Under the pieces are notes generated by a model. The model worked only from the letters and a program-made list of their open reading frames with translations. It was not told the DNA's origin and ran no database searches. A stretch of 64,000 nucleotides of DNA from Sycobia sp. Sy_11 (Eukaryota > Arthropoda > Insecta > Hymenoptera > Epichrysomallidae): the NCBI GenBank assembly GCA_018907035.1, contig JACCIC010000298.1, positions 400,078 to 464,077 of the forward strand, written 5' to 3'. Made by a program: the position numbers and the translations under genes. Within the stretch, counting starts at the first letter, position 1. Each line of letters begins with the position of its first letter. Of the stretch, positions 33,485-44,918 are shown one piece after another.

Positions 33485-34080
33485 AAGCAGTATACAAAGC
33501 TTATTAAATTATAATTTATTAGTCATTTAACTTATCCAATTTGATTTAGGTTTCAAATTTAGATTACTATCATATAACATTTTCTACTAAATAACCCTTG
33601 AATTCTACAAAAAAGAGCAATTTATTAGTGATTTAATTGATCAAATTAAATTTATGTATCAAATTCAGATTTATTATAATATAAAAATTTATGTTAATTA
33701 ATCCTTACATTAATAAAAAGAATTATAATTTATTAGAGTTTTAATTGATCAAATTAGATTTAGGTATCAAATTTTTATTTACTATCATATAAAATTATCT
33801 ATTAATTAACCTTTACATTCATCAAAAAATAGCAATTTATTAGTGATTTAATGTGTCAAGTTTGATTGAGGTATGCAATTAACATTTACTATCATATAAA
33901 ATTTTCTATTATTAACCATGCAATTCCTAAAAAAATTATAAACAATATAAAAATCTCAGTAAATGATAACTTATTAGAGATTTAATTGATCAATTTCGAT
34001 TTAGGTATCAAATTCAGATTTCCTATTATATAAAAATTTCTATTAAGTAACCCTTAAATTTTTCAAAAAATTACAATCAA
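33485..34080. repeat. Diverged satellite monomers (about five)
   Basis: Units of roughly 108-120 bp carry, in order, TTATAATTTATTAG, TTTAATTGATCAAATT, AGGTATCAAATT, TACTATCATATAAAATTTTCT and TTAACCCTT. These are the building blocks of the 240-bp unit in the main array, but here the monomers are single rather than paired and well diverged from each other. Confidence 0.7.
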
Positions 34081-34084
34081 GTTT

Positions 34085-34345
34085 TGCGGTCGCGCTCGCA
34101 GGCAAGTTTGAGCACTGCCGGTTAGGCGCGGTCGCTACATTATTTACTTTTAAATTGAGATTTTGAATTTTCCATCAATGAAAAAAATTATTTATCACTT
34201 CTTCATAGATAATTTTCCAAAGCATATCTACTATTGATAACTTAAAGAATCATTTCCCACCGGTATTTTGGGCTAAAAAGCAGTTCTTAATATAAAACTC
34301 CGTGTGTGACTATAGAAAATGTTCAGAAACATTGTTTATATATAT
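34085..34345 (-). repeat. (AT)n-headed ~250-bp repeat, copy 2
   Basis: The reverse strand aligns with 2279-2525 over nearly the whole length, including the GC-rich tail (GCGCGGTCGCTACATTATTTAC on the + strand near 34122-34143). Its (TA)n head lies at 34337-34357. It sits at the edge of the diverged satellite block. No coding capacity. Confidence 0.6.
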
Positions 34346-34369
34346 ATATATATATAGTAATAGTAAATA

Positions 34370-35126
34370 CACAGGAAAATTTTTCAGCCGTCACTCCGTT
34401 CAAACTGTAGCAAAAGTTCAGCCGTAAGACATACGTATACTATAGTAAGATACTGTAATATATAGTATAGTAAATTCTTAAATATATAGTATTGTGAGAC
34501 GCTTTAATATAATAATAACTATATAGTACATTGTAACGAGCACCGATATCTACATTGGTGCTGTTCTTTCTCGAAGTAGAGAGAGACAGAAGACTGGTTA
34601 TAGTCTCTCTCTAACTTCAGCAAATATGTGGGAGTGGGGAAATTGAAGAACAGTATCGTTCGAACTGTGAAGTGAGATTGATAGTTTTTTTGACTAGTTT
34701 TCGCTCTTACCTAATTTTATTGTTGTATTTTGTTTCTCTTTCACATAAAAAGTTATTAATTGTTGTTTGAAATTTGAGATTGTGACTGTTGGCTGGCTGT
34801 GGTGATTGTATAGTGATCACCTCATCATTTTTAAGAAGATTTAAGAAGAGCTATAGGCGAAATTGTGTCAGTCAGCAACAGAAGATTAACGGGCCCGCAT
34901 CGTATTTGATTTTATTTAGAAGTAAGTTGTCATTTATATTTTTCGTTTGATCAAACGCGAAAACTAATTGCATAAACAGACTATTTGTTCTATGAGCAAT
35001 TAGCTACGGTGCTAGAATTCGAGATTTATTACGTTTAGAATTTAGTTTTATAATTTATAACGGTTAAATTTCGAATTGCGTGTGCTTGTGTATGTGAGCG
35101 TTGGTTTGAGCGGGAGCCACGCATAT
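34370..35126. other. Unassigned, possibly LTR-derived block
   Basis: TGTAACGAGCACCGATATC (34531) starts a moderately GC-rich stretch with GA/CT-rich pieces (AGAGAGAGACAGAAG near 34580; GTCTCTCTCTAAC near 34602), reminiscent of an LTR/leader. No second copy, primer site or coding motif was found. Confidence 0.25.
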
Positions 35127-35195
35127 ACAAGCTAACCTATATTGAATAGCTTGTGTGCATTGGCGTTACTGCGCACGTGGTTAATGCACACAAGC
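35127..35195 (+). other. Two overlapping, mutually exclusive hairpins
   Basis: Hairpin A: ACAAGCTA (35127-35134) with TAGCTTGT (35147-35154). Hairpin B: GCTTGTGTGCATT (35149-35161) with AATGCACACAAGC (35183-35195), a perfect 13-bp stem with a 21-nt loop. They share 35149-35154, so only one can form at a time. A (TA)n tract follows at 35214-35251. It may be the end of a repeat element. Confidence 0.6.
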
Positions 35196-35211
35196 ATACT
35201 GAATCAAAAAG

Positions 35212-35255
<44 letters not shown>

Positions 35256-37250
35256 CAAAGATTATTAACATATATGTTAATAATATATTTCTAATAAAAA
35301 ATAATTTATATTTTGTTCATTCCTGTTACTTTTTATATAACTTATAAGATTAAAATAAAGCTTTGATTCAGTCGTATAAACAAGAGATAGCGCGTGCACA
35401 CTTAGTCATAAAATAAAGTTGGTTAGTTTATAAAAATAATCAATTTTATAATTAGAAATAATTTTTTTTATATAATAAATAATTATTTATTGTTTTCTTT
35501 TTATAAACATTTGATTTATTGAAAATAATTATTAATCAAATAATTTCCTACTTCCTCATCTAAAATATAATTAGATTTTAAATATTTTAAAGTGATTTTC
35601 GGATCCTGCCGCCTCCAAGGTACCTTTGGCATAAAAATTCTATTTTTATAAATAAATTATCAATAAAATATTGAACTAGATCGGATCGAAATTTTTATAA
35701 AATCAATTGTCCAGGGTAAAACTGAAGACCGTGCAGTAAGAATAAATTCTTACTAAGAATATAAAAATATTAATAAATATAGAAATACTAATAATTAATA
35801 ATATTTATAATAAATTTATAATTACTTCTAAATTAAAAAAATATTTTATTCATCGCTTCTGGCCAAGGTAAGTCAATCCTTGGCGATGGTAAGTATTTAA
35901 ATTATTAATTTCTATATTAATAGTGACAGGATTAGGTAAATTAGAAGAGACACACCAAGGTCGTACTTCGTATCTTGGTAACCTAGAACCCTGTTACAAC
36001 ATATATAAACGCATAGCAGATAAAATGATGCCTGGTGATGCAGCAGATGAGATGAAAACAAAAACCAGTATTTCATCAAATAAAAGATAGGGTATAGTTT
36101 ACATTCTCCTGTTTAAATGAAGTAATTAGTTTTTTTAAGTTAAGTTACATTCGTAGATTTTGCTTCAATTTAAAAAATTTGAACAACGAAATTTATATTA
36201 TTGTTATTGATGTGCAAATGTCATTTACATAAAATGTATACTGTTCATAAATTAAAAAGTATCGACTAATTTGAATGATTATTCAAAATATTAACCTCAT
36301 AATTAGAATTATGAATTCTAATATTTTATCTAATATTGGATATACATTTATTAATAATAAGTTATTTATAGTTTGTAGTTCTTTCGACTAAATTCAAAGA
36401 TTATTCAAAATATAAACCTCATAATTAGAATTATATTTTATCATCATCATAATCACACATCCTTGTAGGATAATCATTTTATGAATTGCACATAATTTTT
36501 AGCTATTATTAATACAAAAGTATTGTAAAAATTAAATGCCTTTTACAAATATATTTGTTATTTTATATATTCCTTTTCTCTTTCCATTTTATAACTTTAT
36601 TCCTATAATAAATATCAATGTAATGTTGGATATAATGAATACTAATAAATAACATAAAAAATAATAAATTACATTAAAAAAGAATTTTTACTAATTGGAT
36701 CTAATGAATGATATGATCATATTTTAAAGACGAATCTTTATTCATACACTTTGCACATATTCTTTTCTTCTAAAATTCCATATTTACATGAAATTGTATA
36801 AAAATATTATTTACGTAAATGTATTAAAAAGCGCTAGTGTTTCAAACCCCCTGTGGTATAACTTAAAGTATATTTAAGTAATTTTCATTATTTCATTTTA
36901 TGATTTTTTAATAACATAGAAAATGGTTTCAAACTTAATTATTTATAAAATATTCTAAATAATAGCTTTAATTATGCGCATATAATATTTTGAATACTAA
37001 CACAAACAATTAACAATAAATTTACAAGTTATTTTCAAATAGAAATCAAAAAACACTTATAAAGCATAGAACTTTCATTTTACTGAAATTACTATTAAGT
37101 ACACATGATTTTAATATATTAACACAAAAACTACTCTATAATTAAATTATAAATCAGTTCACTGATATAGTCAGATGTCCTACTGATTGTTGTAAAGGGA
37201 AACATAATAATATATGCTTTTTATGTTATTTAACGTCGCCTTATTTATTC
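35196..37250. other. AT-rich stretch with short duplications
   Basis: Contains (TA)n at 35214-35251, an AGTAAGAA/TTCTTACT hairpin near 35735, and a ~50-bp direct repeat about 122 bp apart (TTATTCAAAATATTAACCTCA near 36278, TTATTCAAAATATAAACCTCA near 36400). No gene recognised. Confidence 0.5.
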
Positions 37251-37324
37251 TTCCAAACACCAGTGTTAATCAGCGATGGAGGTCTTGTGTTTGTAAACAA
37301 AGCACATGTAAATTCTTACAGCAG

Positions 37325-37410
37325 TGCTTGTGTCAATCGACCGAGATCGGGATTTGGACTCGGATCACCAAGTTACTAGTCCTTCACTCTAGCGATCGAG
37401 AATAATATAT
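37325..37410 (-). repeat. tRNA-derived SINE-like element
   Basis: On the - strand, TCGCTAGAGTGAAGGACTAG (A-box-like) and CCGAGTCCAAATCCCG (B-box-like) have tRNA spacing and resemble the piece at 25.6 kb. The phrase TAGTCAGATGTCCTA occurs on both sides (about 37168 and 37518), roughly 350 bp apart. I could not fold a complete tRNA. Confidence 0.45.
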
Positions 37411-37554
37411 GTTATTAGCATATTACGTAATTTACTGCTTATAAATCTTATATGTATTTTTTTAAAACCTCATACAAAATATTATATAAGAAAATTAAAA
37501 ATTAGATCATTTAAATAGTCAGATGTCCTATTTGTGATGAAAGAAAGCACAATA

Positions 37555-37557
<3 letters not shown>

Positions 37558-37600
<43 letters not shown>
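37558..37600. repeat. (AT)n microsatellite at left edge of LTR element
   Basis: About 21 AT units end right beside the left long direct repeat. The right copy is followed by (AT)n at 45992-46024, suggesting insertion into an AT-repeat target. Confidence 0.9.
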
Positions 37601-37602
<2 letters not shown>

Positions 37603-37613
37603 TTTCTAACCTC

Positions 37614-38370
37614 TGGCACCGAGGTTCTTACTTACTGTATGTAGATGTGTGCGTGGCCACTTCCACGCCTCTGCTCGCCCGCTCTGATGAAAAGGAGACA
37701 TAGAAAATGGAATGAAGCACGCAGCAGTATTTATGATATTTTAACAATTACAGTAACTTTCATTTTATGAGACTTTGTTACAAGGCTCGAGTAGCTCCTA
37801 CGCTACTTACTGATTGCGGGATTCACGACGATACAACGAATATAATGCGAATGCGCGATTATATTAAGTACGGGGAAAGGGGACATGGAAGGGGATGCTA
37901 TATTTCTACAACACGGGGGAACGACGACGCGATGTGGGACGGTACGCTATACAGAATGCATGAACGGTATACTATTTAAAATACACGAATATTATACTAT
38001 ACAAAATACATGAATGGAGTAGACTTTACATCTACATATCCGCTACGCGACACGCGGTAACGCGGGGCACGGGCGTGGCGGCGGGACAAGAGACCAGTTG
38101 CACAAATATATTAAATGGAGAAACAAAGGCTACTTGCTACCGACGACGACGCTACCGATGGTCTTGGAGCTCGCTGGTGGTCGCTACTGTCGCCTCAGAT
38201 CAGGGTGGCTGGGCGCTCTCTCTCTCTCTCTCTCTCTCTCTCACTTACGTGGTCGCGTAAGGACGTGGTGGGCCGCACGGCTAGCTCTCGCTTTTTCTCT
38301 CTCGCTTGCGCGGTTGCGCTCGGCCGCGGCTAGCGCCTGATGATGGCGTCGGTGGCTTGGCATCGGTACA
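37614..38370. repeat. Left long terminal repeat (about 757 bp)
   Basis: From TGGCACCGAGGTT to CATCGGTACA this block matches 45253-45993 along its whole length. It shares ACTTACTGT, CTTCCACGC, TGCTCGCCCGCTCTG, TTTTAACAATTACAGTAACT, (CT)n and GGACGTGGTGGGCCGC. The same orientation, similar length and TG..CA ends fit LTRs of one retrotransposon. Exact ends are uncertain because similarity leaks a few bases outward. Confidence 0.75.
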
Positions 38371-39260
38371 CCGATGGCAGAGCTCTTGCTACGTTAGCCA
38401 TTCACACTCACAGATCGGGGCTGCGGCAAGACTGTCCGTGCGTTTGTCTTTATCCGCACCTCTGGCTTATGCGCGCGTAGTCGTCGCAGATTACCTTAAA
38501 ATCGCGTCGACGCGATCGAAGCTGGTACGGTGACCTCAGACTTTCTACGTGAGTTCAGTCGACGGATAAGAATCAATGAAGACGACAACATATAACGAAC
38601 CATGCACGTCAGACAGTAAGAATGTCGGAGACGAAAGTGAAACTCCTTTTCGAGCCGTGTCCCTACAGTTACGCTCCAAGTGCCCTCGCGGCTCGCGCGT
38701 ACAGTTTCGCGAGCTCGCGCGAACACTCGCGGTTTGACTCGAGTGCTCTAACCTACAACCGCCGTTCGAGCGGTTACAAGCTGCCCCTTCCAAACCGCAG
38801 AGGGGGCGCGTGGTCGCGAAGGGTTTCGGGTAGTGACGATGCACGAGGCGCGAACGTAGCGTATATACATTGGGGAACACGGTAGAGGATAATATATATT
38901 TTGGGCGAAATAGGGTAGGGGATAATACATAGTTTGCGGAAACACGGCGACCATTGGTTTACCTTTCGCGTGGGTACGAAAGAGAAAAAAAAGTAATTTG
39001 CTATAACGGAAAAGAAAAATGTGATTATACCCGCCGGTGTGCATTTTGATCGCTGGTCGCTCGCTGTGATTCTGTACAATACTATTTGTTTTCCTATTTC
39101 TACTTTTCTACGTCTAATTACAAACTAAATCCTACATTAACCTATTGCTAACGCGAAGCTTATTCTGAAGCGGTAATGAGTATACTATTATTATATGAAA
39201 AAAACTATAACTATTATTTACATATAACCTAACCTAATTATAATATGGTTTCTAACGCTA
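38371..39260. other. Internal non-coding part of the LTR element
   Basis: GC-rich then mixed sequence with several short overlapping open frames on both strands, none with recognisable motifs. Probably the 3' untranslated or accessory region of the element. Confidence 0.35.
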
Positions 39261-39266
39261 TATATT

Positions 39267-39644
39267 CTACGTGGTTCTCGCAAACGTTTCGCCTTCTTTC
39301 TGATGTTTCGGCTCTTCTTCTGTAAGCCGCATATTGCTGAAAAACAGTTCATCGCTAGTGACGTTCCAATTGTCAGTGCTTGATACGGCGTTAGTGGGAC
39401 GAGCAAGTAACCTAGTTATTATAGCAGCCATTGTGCGCTCTTCTAACTGGTTCTGTTGCTTTTGTCTTAGCCCACGGATCCTGTGCCATCGCCGTTTCTC
39501 GGCTGACGGCTCGGCTCTAGCGTATATTTTTATTTTCGTTTTATCTAGATCATCCCTTAATACGATTCGCGTTTGCTCTATGTATATTTCCCTTGGGTAT
39601 TCATGGATATCGTTTCCTCTCACGAGACGTACGGGGGGAATCAT
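39267..39644 (-). other. Unrecognised 125-aa open frame in LTR element
   Basis: A basic/polar protein (RAEPSAEKRRWHRIRGLRQK, QQNQLEERTMAAIITRLL) without a recognisable fold motif. It lies 3' of the Gag-like knuckles on the same strand and may be a residue of an element-encoded accessory product or a shadow frame. On the other strand a 162-aa frame overlaps it and looks less protein-like. Confidence 0.3.
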
Positions 39645-40099
39645 GGGGATGGGCGTAGGGGAAAAAAACGTTAGGGGTACTAATTTTTTTTTTAATTGCG
39701 CCGTTTATACATTGAGTGTTTTTTATATTATATTATTTATTGTTTATATATTATGGCCATTTATATTATATTATTTATATCATTTAGATGCGGCAAGTGC
39801 GGCATTTTACTGTGCATCTTAGTTACGCCATTTGTGCGATGAAAGGCCGGAACTGCGCCATTTGCATTTCTACGCTTCTTGCGTTCACTGCGCCATTTAT
39901 ATATTTTTTTAGTGTATCACCTGACGCAGTATCATATCTTCTGCAGCAGCGTGGGCACTCAGCAACGGATGGTGTACTAGTTTCAGTAGACCGTTGCTCC
40001 TGGCATTATTATTAGCAGCGGTTGCTGAATTCCGATGGTGGCAGCTATTAGCCTGACGGTTTGCTCCATCGTTGGCAGCATAACTATTCCCTCCTCCGA

Positions 40100-41333
40100 A
40101 CTACTCGATACTTGTCGTCCTCTCCCTCCTTAGACGATGCGGCAGGGGTCGACCACCGCGGGCCGGACGTGCATGTGTGGACGTCTCCGTTTGCTCTGCA
40201 ACAGCTACAGCAAAACCATTAGGTTCTTGGGTGTGGACAGGCGAAATAGAGATGACTGTCTCCGCCACAGTTCCAGCAACACGTAGTTGCTGAATCACCT
40301 TCTCCAGTGCTATCTGCTCTTGCTGGGCCCGTGAAGGACCGGTTGAGCACATTACCCAGGCCTGGGAGTGGCGTTGCAGGAGTTTATGGGTGTGGCCATA
40401 TGGGCGGTACGAAATTGGGCGTTGGGGCGACGAGGGTATCCATTATTCCCGGAATCTTCTTCTGGCTGGCGGGGATAACTGTATTTATTGTCTGCTCGTC
40501 CGCTGAGTTATCTAAACTAGCGACAGAGCTGGTCTCTGTTGATTAGCTAATTTGCATCGGGTTCGTGAATGGATTGAATCTCTTTTGTTACTCGAGGCGA
40601 TAACCTTGGTCGTGGTTCGGTAGGTGGATATATGGGCGCGGTACTGGGGTAGTATTTTGAGGTGGAGAAGGTTGGGGGGTCTCTGCGACGTTGTCATCGT
40701 TTTCCGCACGTTTATACTTGGACGGGACAATGAACATCTCCTTTTGAATACCGTGAGTATCCTCTGTGGTCGGTTGAGCCTTTCGTATGTCTGTTTGTTG
40801 TGTCGCGATGGATCGCATGAACGTGCATCGGTCGCCGCGATCCAACCTAACTTCACCGTGTTCCGGCGTGCTCACGTACACGATTGGCTGCACGTTTTTA
40901 AGGGTGTGCGGCTTCTTGGGAGGCGGTCTCCTGCTGGACCTTGGCCCTGGCCTATAGGGCAGTGGGCTGATTGATCGGATCTGGTTGTGTGGGGTGAAAT
41001 CTTTCTGCACCCTTACCTTCAAACGGGACGGTTCCAGCGGTCCCGTTTTGTACGAGGCCGTCTCTGAAACATAGCCGTCCTCTTTCTCATTTTCTCACTT
41101 CTTTTCTATTTCTTCCCCTGATGTTATTGCGATAGTTTTACGTCGTTCCGGAAGGTCTTCTTTTGTTGCTTCTGGTGTTGTGGTTGTTTTACGTCTTTCC
41201 GGACGGGAGAGTTCGATATAGGGGTTGGAGCTAATGACCTCGGTATGCCGGTGTGGGCGGCTGGCATGTTCGGTATGGGCTTGGAATGGGTGGGATTTTC
41301 GGGGTTGTCGAGGGTCGGTACGCTCGTATCCAA
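40100..41333 (-). pseudogene. Gag-like Pro-rich region and nucleocapsid double knuckle
   Basis: On the - strand, Pro-rich sequence (PLPYRPGPRSSRRPPPKKPH, PQPSPPQNTTPVPRP) in the frame at 40588-41022 leads, through frame changes, to a CX2CX4HX4C knuckle (CWNCGGDSHLYFAC, about 40228-40269). A stop follows and then a second Cys cluster (CSCCRANGDVHTC). The same double-knuckle layout is at 316-440 on the + strand. Nucleocapsid RNA binding is the expected role. Stops and frameshifts make it a relic. Confidence 0.55.
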
Positions 41334-41419
41334 TAGCGAGAGGTGTACGATTTGTCGACTATCGGTGTGATCTTCATCGCCTGTTCTTCTTTTTCGACTA
41401 GCTCTTGCGTTGTATCGGA

Positions 41420-42110
41420 GCTGAATTGGATTAATTGGGCAGCAAAACTCGGATTTCTTCTAATTTATCTGCAGTCCAATCTCGTTGAAGCGGATGAGTA
41501 TCGCTTTCACCTCGCGAATTAGCTGCTCATAGGTCCTCGTAGCGACGATACCATCGTCGAAATAGACGAAGACGTTTGGTTGCCACGCTGGCCCGAAAAC
41601 GAGGTCTATACCGCGCTGGAAAATGGCCGAAGCGTTCGTTAGCCCATAAGGCAGCCTGGTATACTAAAAAAGGCTTTTCTGCGAGACCGCGAAGGCGGTG
41701 ACCTCTTTGCTGCTCTCCTCAAGCGGTATTTGGTGGTAAGCCTGACTGAGATCTATTTTAGTCAGGTACTGCGCGTCACGTAAGTTGTCCAGCAGGACAT
41801 CCATATGCGGAAGAGGGTACGCGTACTTTTTGGTGATGGCGTTGACTGCCCTGTAGTCAATATAAAACCTTATTTTTCCGTCCTTTTTAGGGATGATTAC
41901 GGGGCAGCTGCTCCACCAGCTTTCTGATGGCTCGAGAATACCTTCCTCGAGCAGTCTATCTATTTCCGCATGGGCCTGCTTCAGAAGTTTGTCTGATATT
42001 CGACGAAGACGCTGTGTTATAGGATGATGTCCCTGAATGTCAATGAAGTGTGGCTGCATCCGTGCCAACTGAAGCGTTCCTTTATTCTCTGGTAATAGTT
42101 GTCGCAGCAC
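41420..42110 (-). pseudogene. Ty3/Gypsy reverse transcriptase fragment
   Basis: The frame from 42110 reads HPITQRLRRISDKLLKQAHA, LLEEGILEPSESWWSSCPV, IPKKDGKIRFYIDYRAVN, YAYPLPHMDVLLDNL, TKIDLSQAYHQIPLEE: fingers and palm of a Ty3/Gypsy reverse transcriptase, with the first catalytic Asp in KIDLS. An in-frame stop at 41664 interrupts it. Further in the same frame RLPYGLTNASAIFQRGID and YFDDG are readable, the latter being the YxDD catalytic box. Homology ends near 41420, so thumb, RNase H and integrase are missing. It is related to the + strand element at 4.3-8.6 kb, which lacks exactly this domain. Confidence 0.8.
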
Positions 42111-42239
42111 TCGGTCCAGTTCTCGCTTATCCGAGTCTTTGAGTTGGGTTAGCCCATTGCCAGCTGCGACGACCGTAATAGTTTCTGGCGAGTGACGTTG
42201 CTGGGTGACGAAATGTCTGAAGATGTTCTTAGGCGTGTA

Positions 42240-42790
42240 TCACGTATCAACGGCAAAATTTATGGTCATTTTGACCGACGTAAGAATGTCCATACCCAGT
42301 ATCATAGCATACTTCAAGGAAGTTGATACCTTGAAGCGTGCTTTCAGTTGTTGATTGTCAATTGTCAGCAGCAAATTGACTTCGCCTTCGTTTGGACATA
42401 CTTTGCTGTCCGGCATTTGCATGTACGAGATTACCGGTACAATGGCTGGTCTTCTTAGCTTGCCTAGATCAGGGCCTACGTATGATTTTCGAGTGCCAGG
42501 TTCGATAAGCGCCGGAAATATTTTTCCCATCAATTGTATGTTTAGGAAGAATCTGTTTTCTTCATCATGCGCTTTGATATTGGGGTACATGTTCGTCATA
42601 TCCCTGGCTTTGGGCAGTCTTCGTCGTCTTTGGTGGTATGCGGAGTCGTATTAAAGGGAGTGTCGAGTTCGACTCCAGTGTCCTTGTCCCTTATTCGTTT
42701 CCCGAGGTTTTTCGTGGACCACAGCGTGGCCAGTTTAGCGTTGTGACGTTGTTTTCGCCGCAATTATAGCAGTAGACTTTTCGCTTTCAG
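42240..42790 (-). pseudogene. Gypsy nucleocapsid knuckle and protease
   Basis: Near 42710-42770 the - strand encodes CYNCGENNVTTLNWPRCGP. From 42599 the frame MTNMYPNIKAHDEENRFFLN, GKIFPALIEPGTRKSYVGP, YAMILGMDIL is a retropepsin-like protease. Its active-site position reads EPGT, suggesting an altered or decayed catalytic Asp. Gag knuckle, protease and reverse transcriptase follow in order with small frame breaks. Closely co-linear with 6130-6650 on the + strand. Confidence 0.7.
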
Positions 42791-43494
42791 CTAGTTGAGC
42801 CACTTTTCTTTTTCTTGAAGTGGTGTTGTTCCTATAGGTTGATTCCATATAAGGGTGAAAGAGGTAGAAGCGATACCGATAACGAGGGGATGTAGACTAC
42901 ACCCAGTGGGTGTTCTATGCTTGTTGTTTTTTTTTTCAATGGTGAGACTCTCACCTATCAATTCCAATTTCCAAATTGACGTATTTTCCTTTCTTATGAA
43001 TATGCGGATGATCACTGGAGAATATTTTAAAAATTGCTACTATCTTCTATGTAATGCACAGGATATTATTATTTCCCAAATTCATATATAGTATGGTTAA
43101 AAGTACAAAAGGGCAGGGACAATAAAATATTTATATGATTTCATACATAATGAGAGAGGAAAGGATACTTAATATATATTACTTTAATAAATATTTAGGG
43201 ACCTGAGCGACGTGAAAGGTACTGACAAAGCTTAAGAGATATTGACCACGACGTCTACCTTTCTTTAGGTAACTTCCAAATATTCTATTTATTTGGCTGT
43301 TATTTCCATTTGAAATACCAGCATATTTCATGAGAAAAGGAGAAAGTTAGTCTCCCTTCGTGTGCTTACACCTCAGGTAAAAATAGCGAATATAATTATT
43401 CTATAAAATTATAAATAAAAATTATTTAGAATTTCATAATTATAAATGTGTATGCATTTAGTATGTAATATATATAAATATGTATATAGATATA
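42791..43494. other. LTR-element leader or flank
   Basis: Mixed sequence with no firm Gag capsid match; the 74-aa - strand frame at 42791-43015 (IRIFIRKENTSIWKLELIG) may be upstream Gag debris. The rest is AT-rich up to the nested mariner. Confidence 0.3.
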
Positions 43495-44783
43495 GGAGGG
43501 TGGATTGATCAGTTACCGGCCTGACCAAGAAAAACAACGCTTTTAAGAATTTTTTTTTATTTCTCAACATAATCTCCTCCAAGGCTGATATATTTCTCAT
43601 AGCGGTGTTCTAGTCTAGTAATGCCATCTCTATAAACTGATTCGCCAAGCTCCACAAAATACCCATTTCTCACTTGGATTACTTCTTTATTGTCCATAAA
43701 TCTCTTACCACCAAGCCATCTTTTGAGGCTAGGAAACATATAATAGTCCTTCAGGGCTATGTCTGGAGAGTAGGGAGGGTGCGACATCAATTCAAACTTC
43801 AGATCGTTGATTTTATCCATCGCAACGATTGACGTGTGCGCTGCTGCGTTATCGTGCTGAAACAAGATTTTTTCCTTCGCCAGATGAGGTCTTTTAATTT
43901 TCACTTCGTGGCTCAAACGTTGCAGTAAGTCTGCGTAGTATTGACCAGTGATAGTTTTACCCTTTTTAAGGTAATCAATGTATATAATACCTCTTGCATT
44001 CCAAAAAACAGTAGTCATAACCTTGTTCGCTGAAAAAATTGTTTTTGCCTTCTTTGGAGTTGGCTCCCCTGGTCCAATCCACTGTTTAGACTGCTGTTTG
44101 GTTTCAGGAGTGTAGTAATGCACCCAAATTTCGTGAATGGTTACGAATCGACGCAAAAATTCGCTTGGATTAGGCTTATACAACGCCCAATTGGCGGTAG
44201 AAATGTACTTTCGAATCAATTTTTGGTCGACTGTTAGCAAATGCGGCTCCCATTTTACACAGAGCTTTTCAGATACAAATCTTGGTGCAAAATATTTTGT
44301 ACACGTTCATATGACATCTTACAGATCTCAGCTATCTCACGCACTTGTAATCTGCGGCCTTTCAGTACTATTTGATGGATTTTTTCGATCATGTCTGGAG
44401 TTGCGACCTCAATGGGGCGTCCTGAGCGAGGCTCATCAGAGGTGCTCACAAGACCCTTTTTAAACTCGGAAACCCACTGCTTAATGGTTGAATATGACGG
44501 GGAGGATGTTTCCAGTGTTGAGTCCATCTCTTTTTTAATTTCCTTCGGCGTTAACCCCTTCAAATAATAGTATTTGATAACAGCACTATTTTCTAGCTTT
44601 TCCATTTTTGCGAAAAACACAGAGGCGTCTTGTTTAGCGGGCTCTCAAACCTAAACTAACATGGCGATCGGACTGAAACTATAACTACAAGCTATCTAAG
44701 GATGGTATTATAGAATGCCACATCAAGGTAGGTCTAGTAAAGCCATCTCTTGGTCAGTCCGAAAATTTATCAACCCACCCTCG
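43495..44783 (-). mobile_element. Mariner, irritans-type, copy 3 (nested in LTR element)
   Basis: 1289-bp element with TA on both sides (43493-43494, 44784-44785) and inverted ends GGAGGGTGGATTGAT at the left and CGAGGGTGGGTTGAT on the - strand at the right. It is inserted in the LTR element and therefore younger than it. Same family as 11827-13114 and 31384-32746. Confidence 0.92.
43557..44620 (-). pseudogene. Irritans-type mariner transposase, frameshifted (copy 3)
   Basis: The N-terminal half is 44255-44620 (likely start Met at 44605) and the catalytic half 43557-44240, separated by the same frameshift as the other two copies. Here the second Asp (FQHDNAAAHTS) and third (LKDYYMF) are kept, but the first is His (FVTIHEIWVHYY). 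The C-terminus is complete (RYEKYISLGGDYVEK). Because each copy has lost a different catalytic residue or end while sharing the frameshift, none could move itself. Confidence 0.9.
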
Positions 44784-44857
44784 TAGTACAAAGTTTCTAT
44801 AAATATAAGATTAAAAGAAAATATTTTCTACATACACATTAGCTTGCTTGCTTCTAC

Positions 44858-44862
44858 TATAT

Positions 44863-44913
<51 letters not shown>
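44858..44913. repeat. (AT)n microsatellite
   Basis: Two adjacent TA tracts next to the mariner insertion. The stretch 44914-45252 that follows has no recognisable gene. Confidence 0.9.

Positions 44914-44918
<5 letters not shown>

Noticed and set aside
37325..37410. Functional tRNA gene on the - strand
   Set aside because: A- and B-box-like words exist but I could not pair a complete acceptor and anticodon stem; a SINE head fits better.
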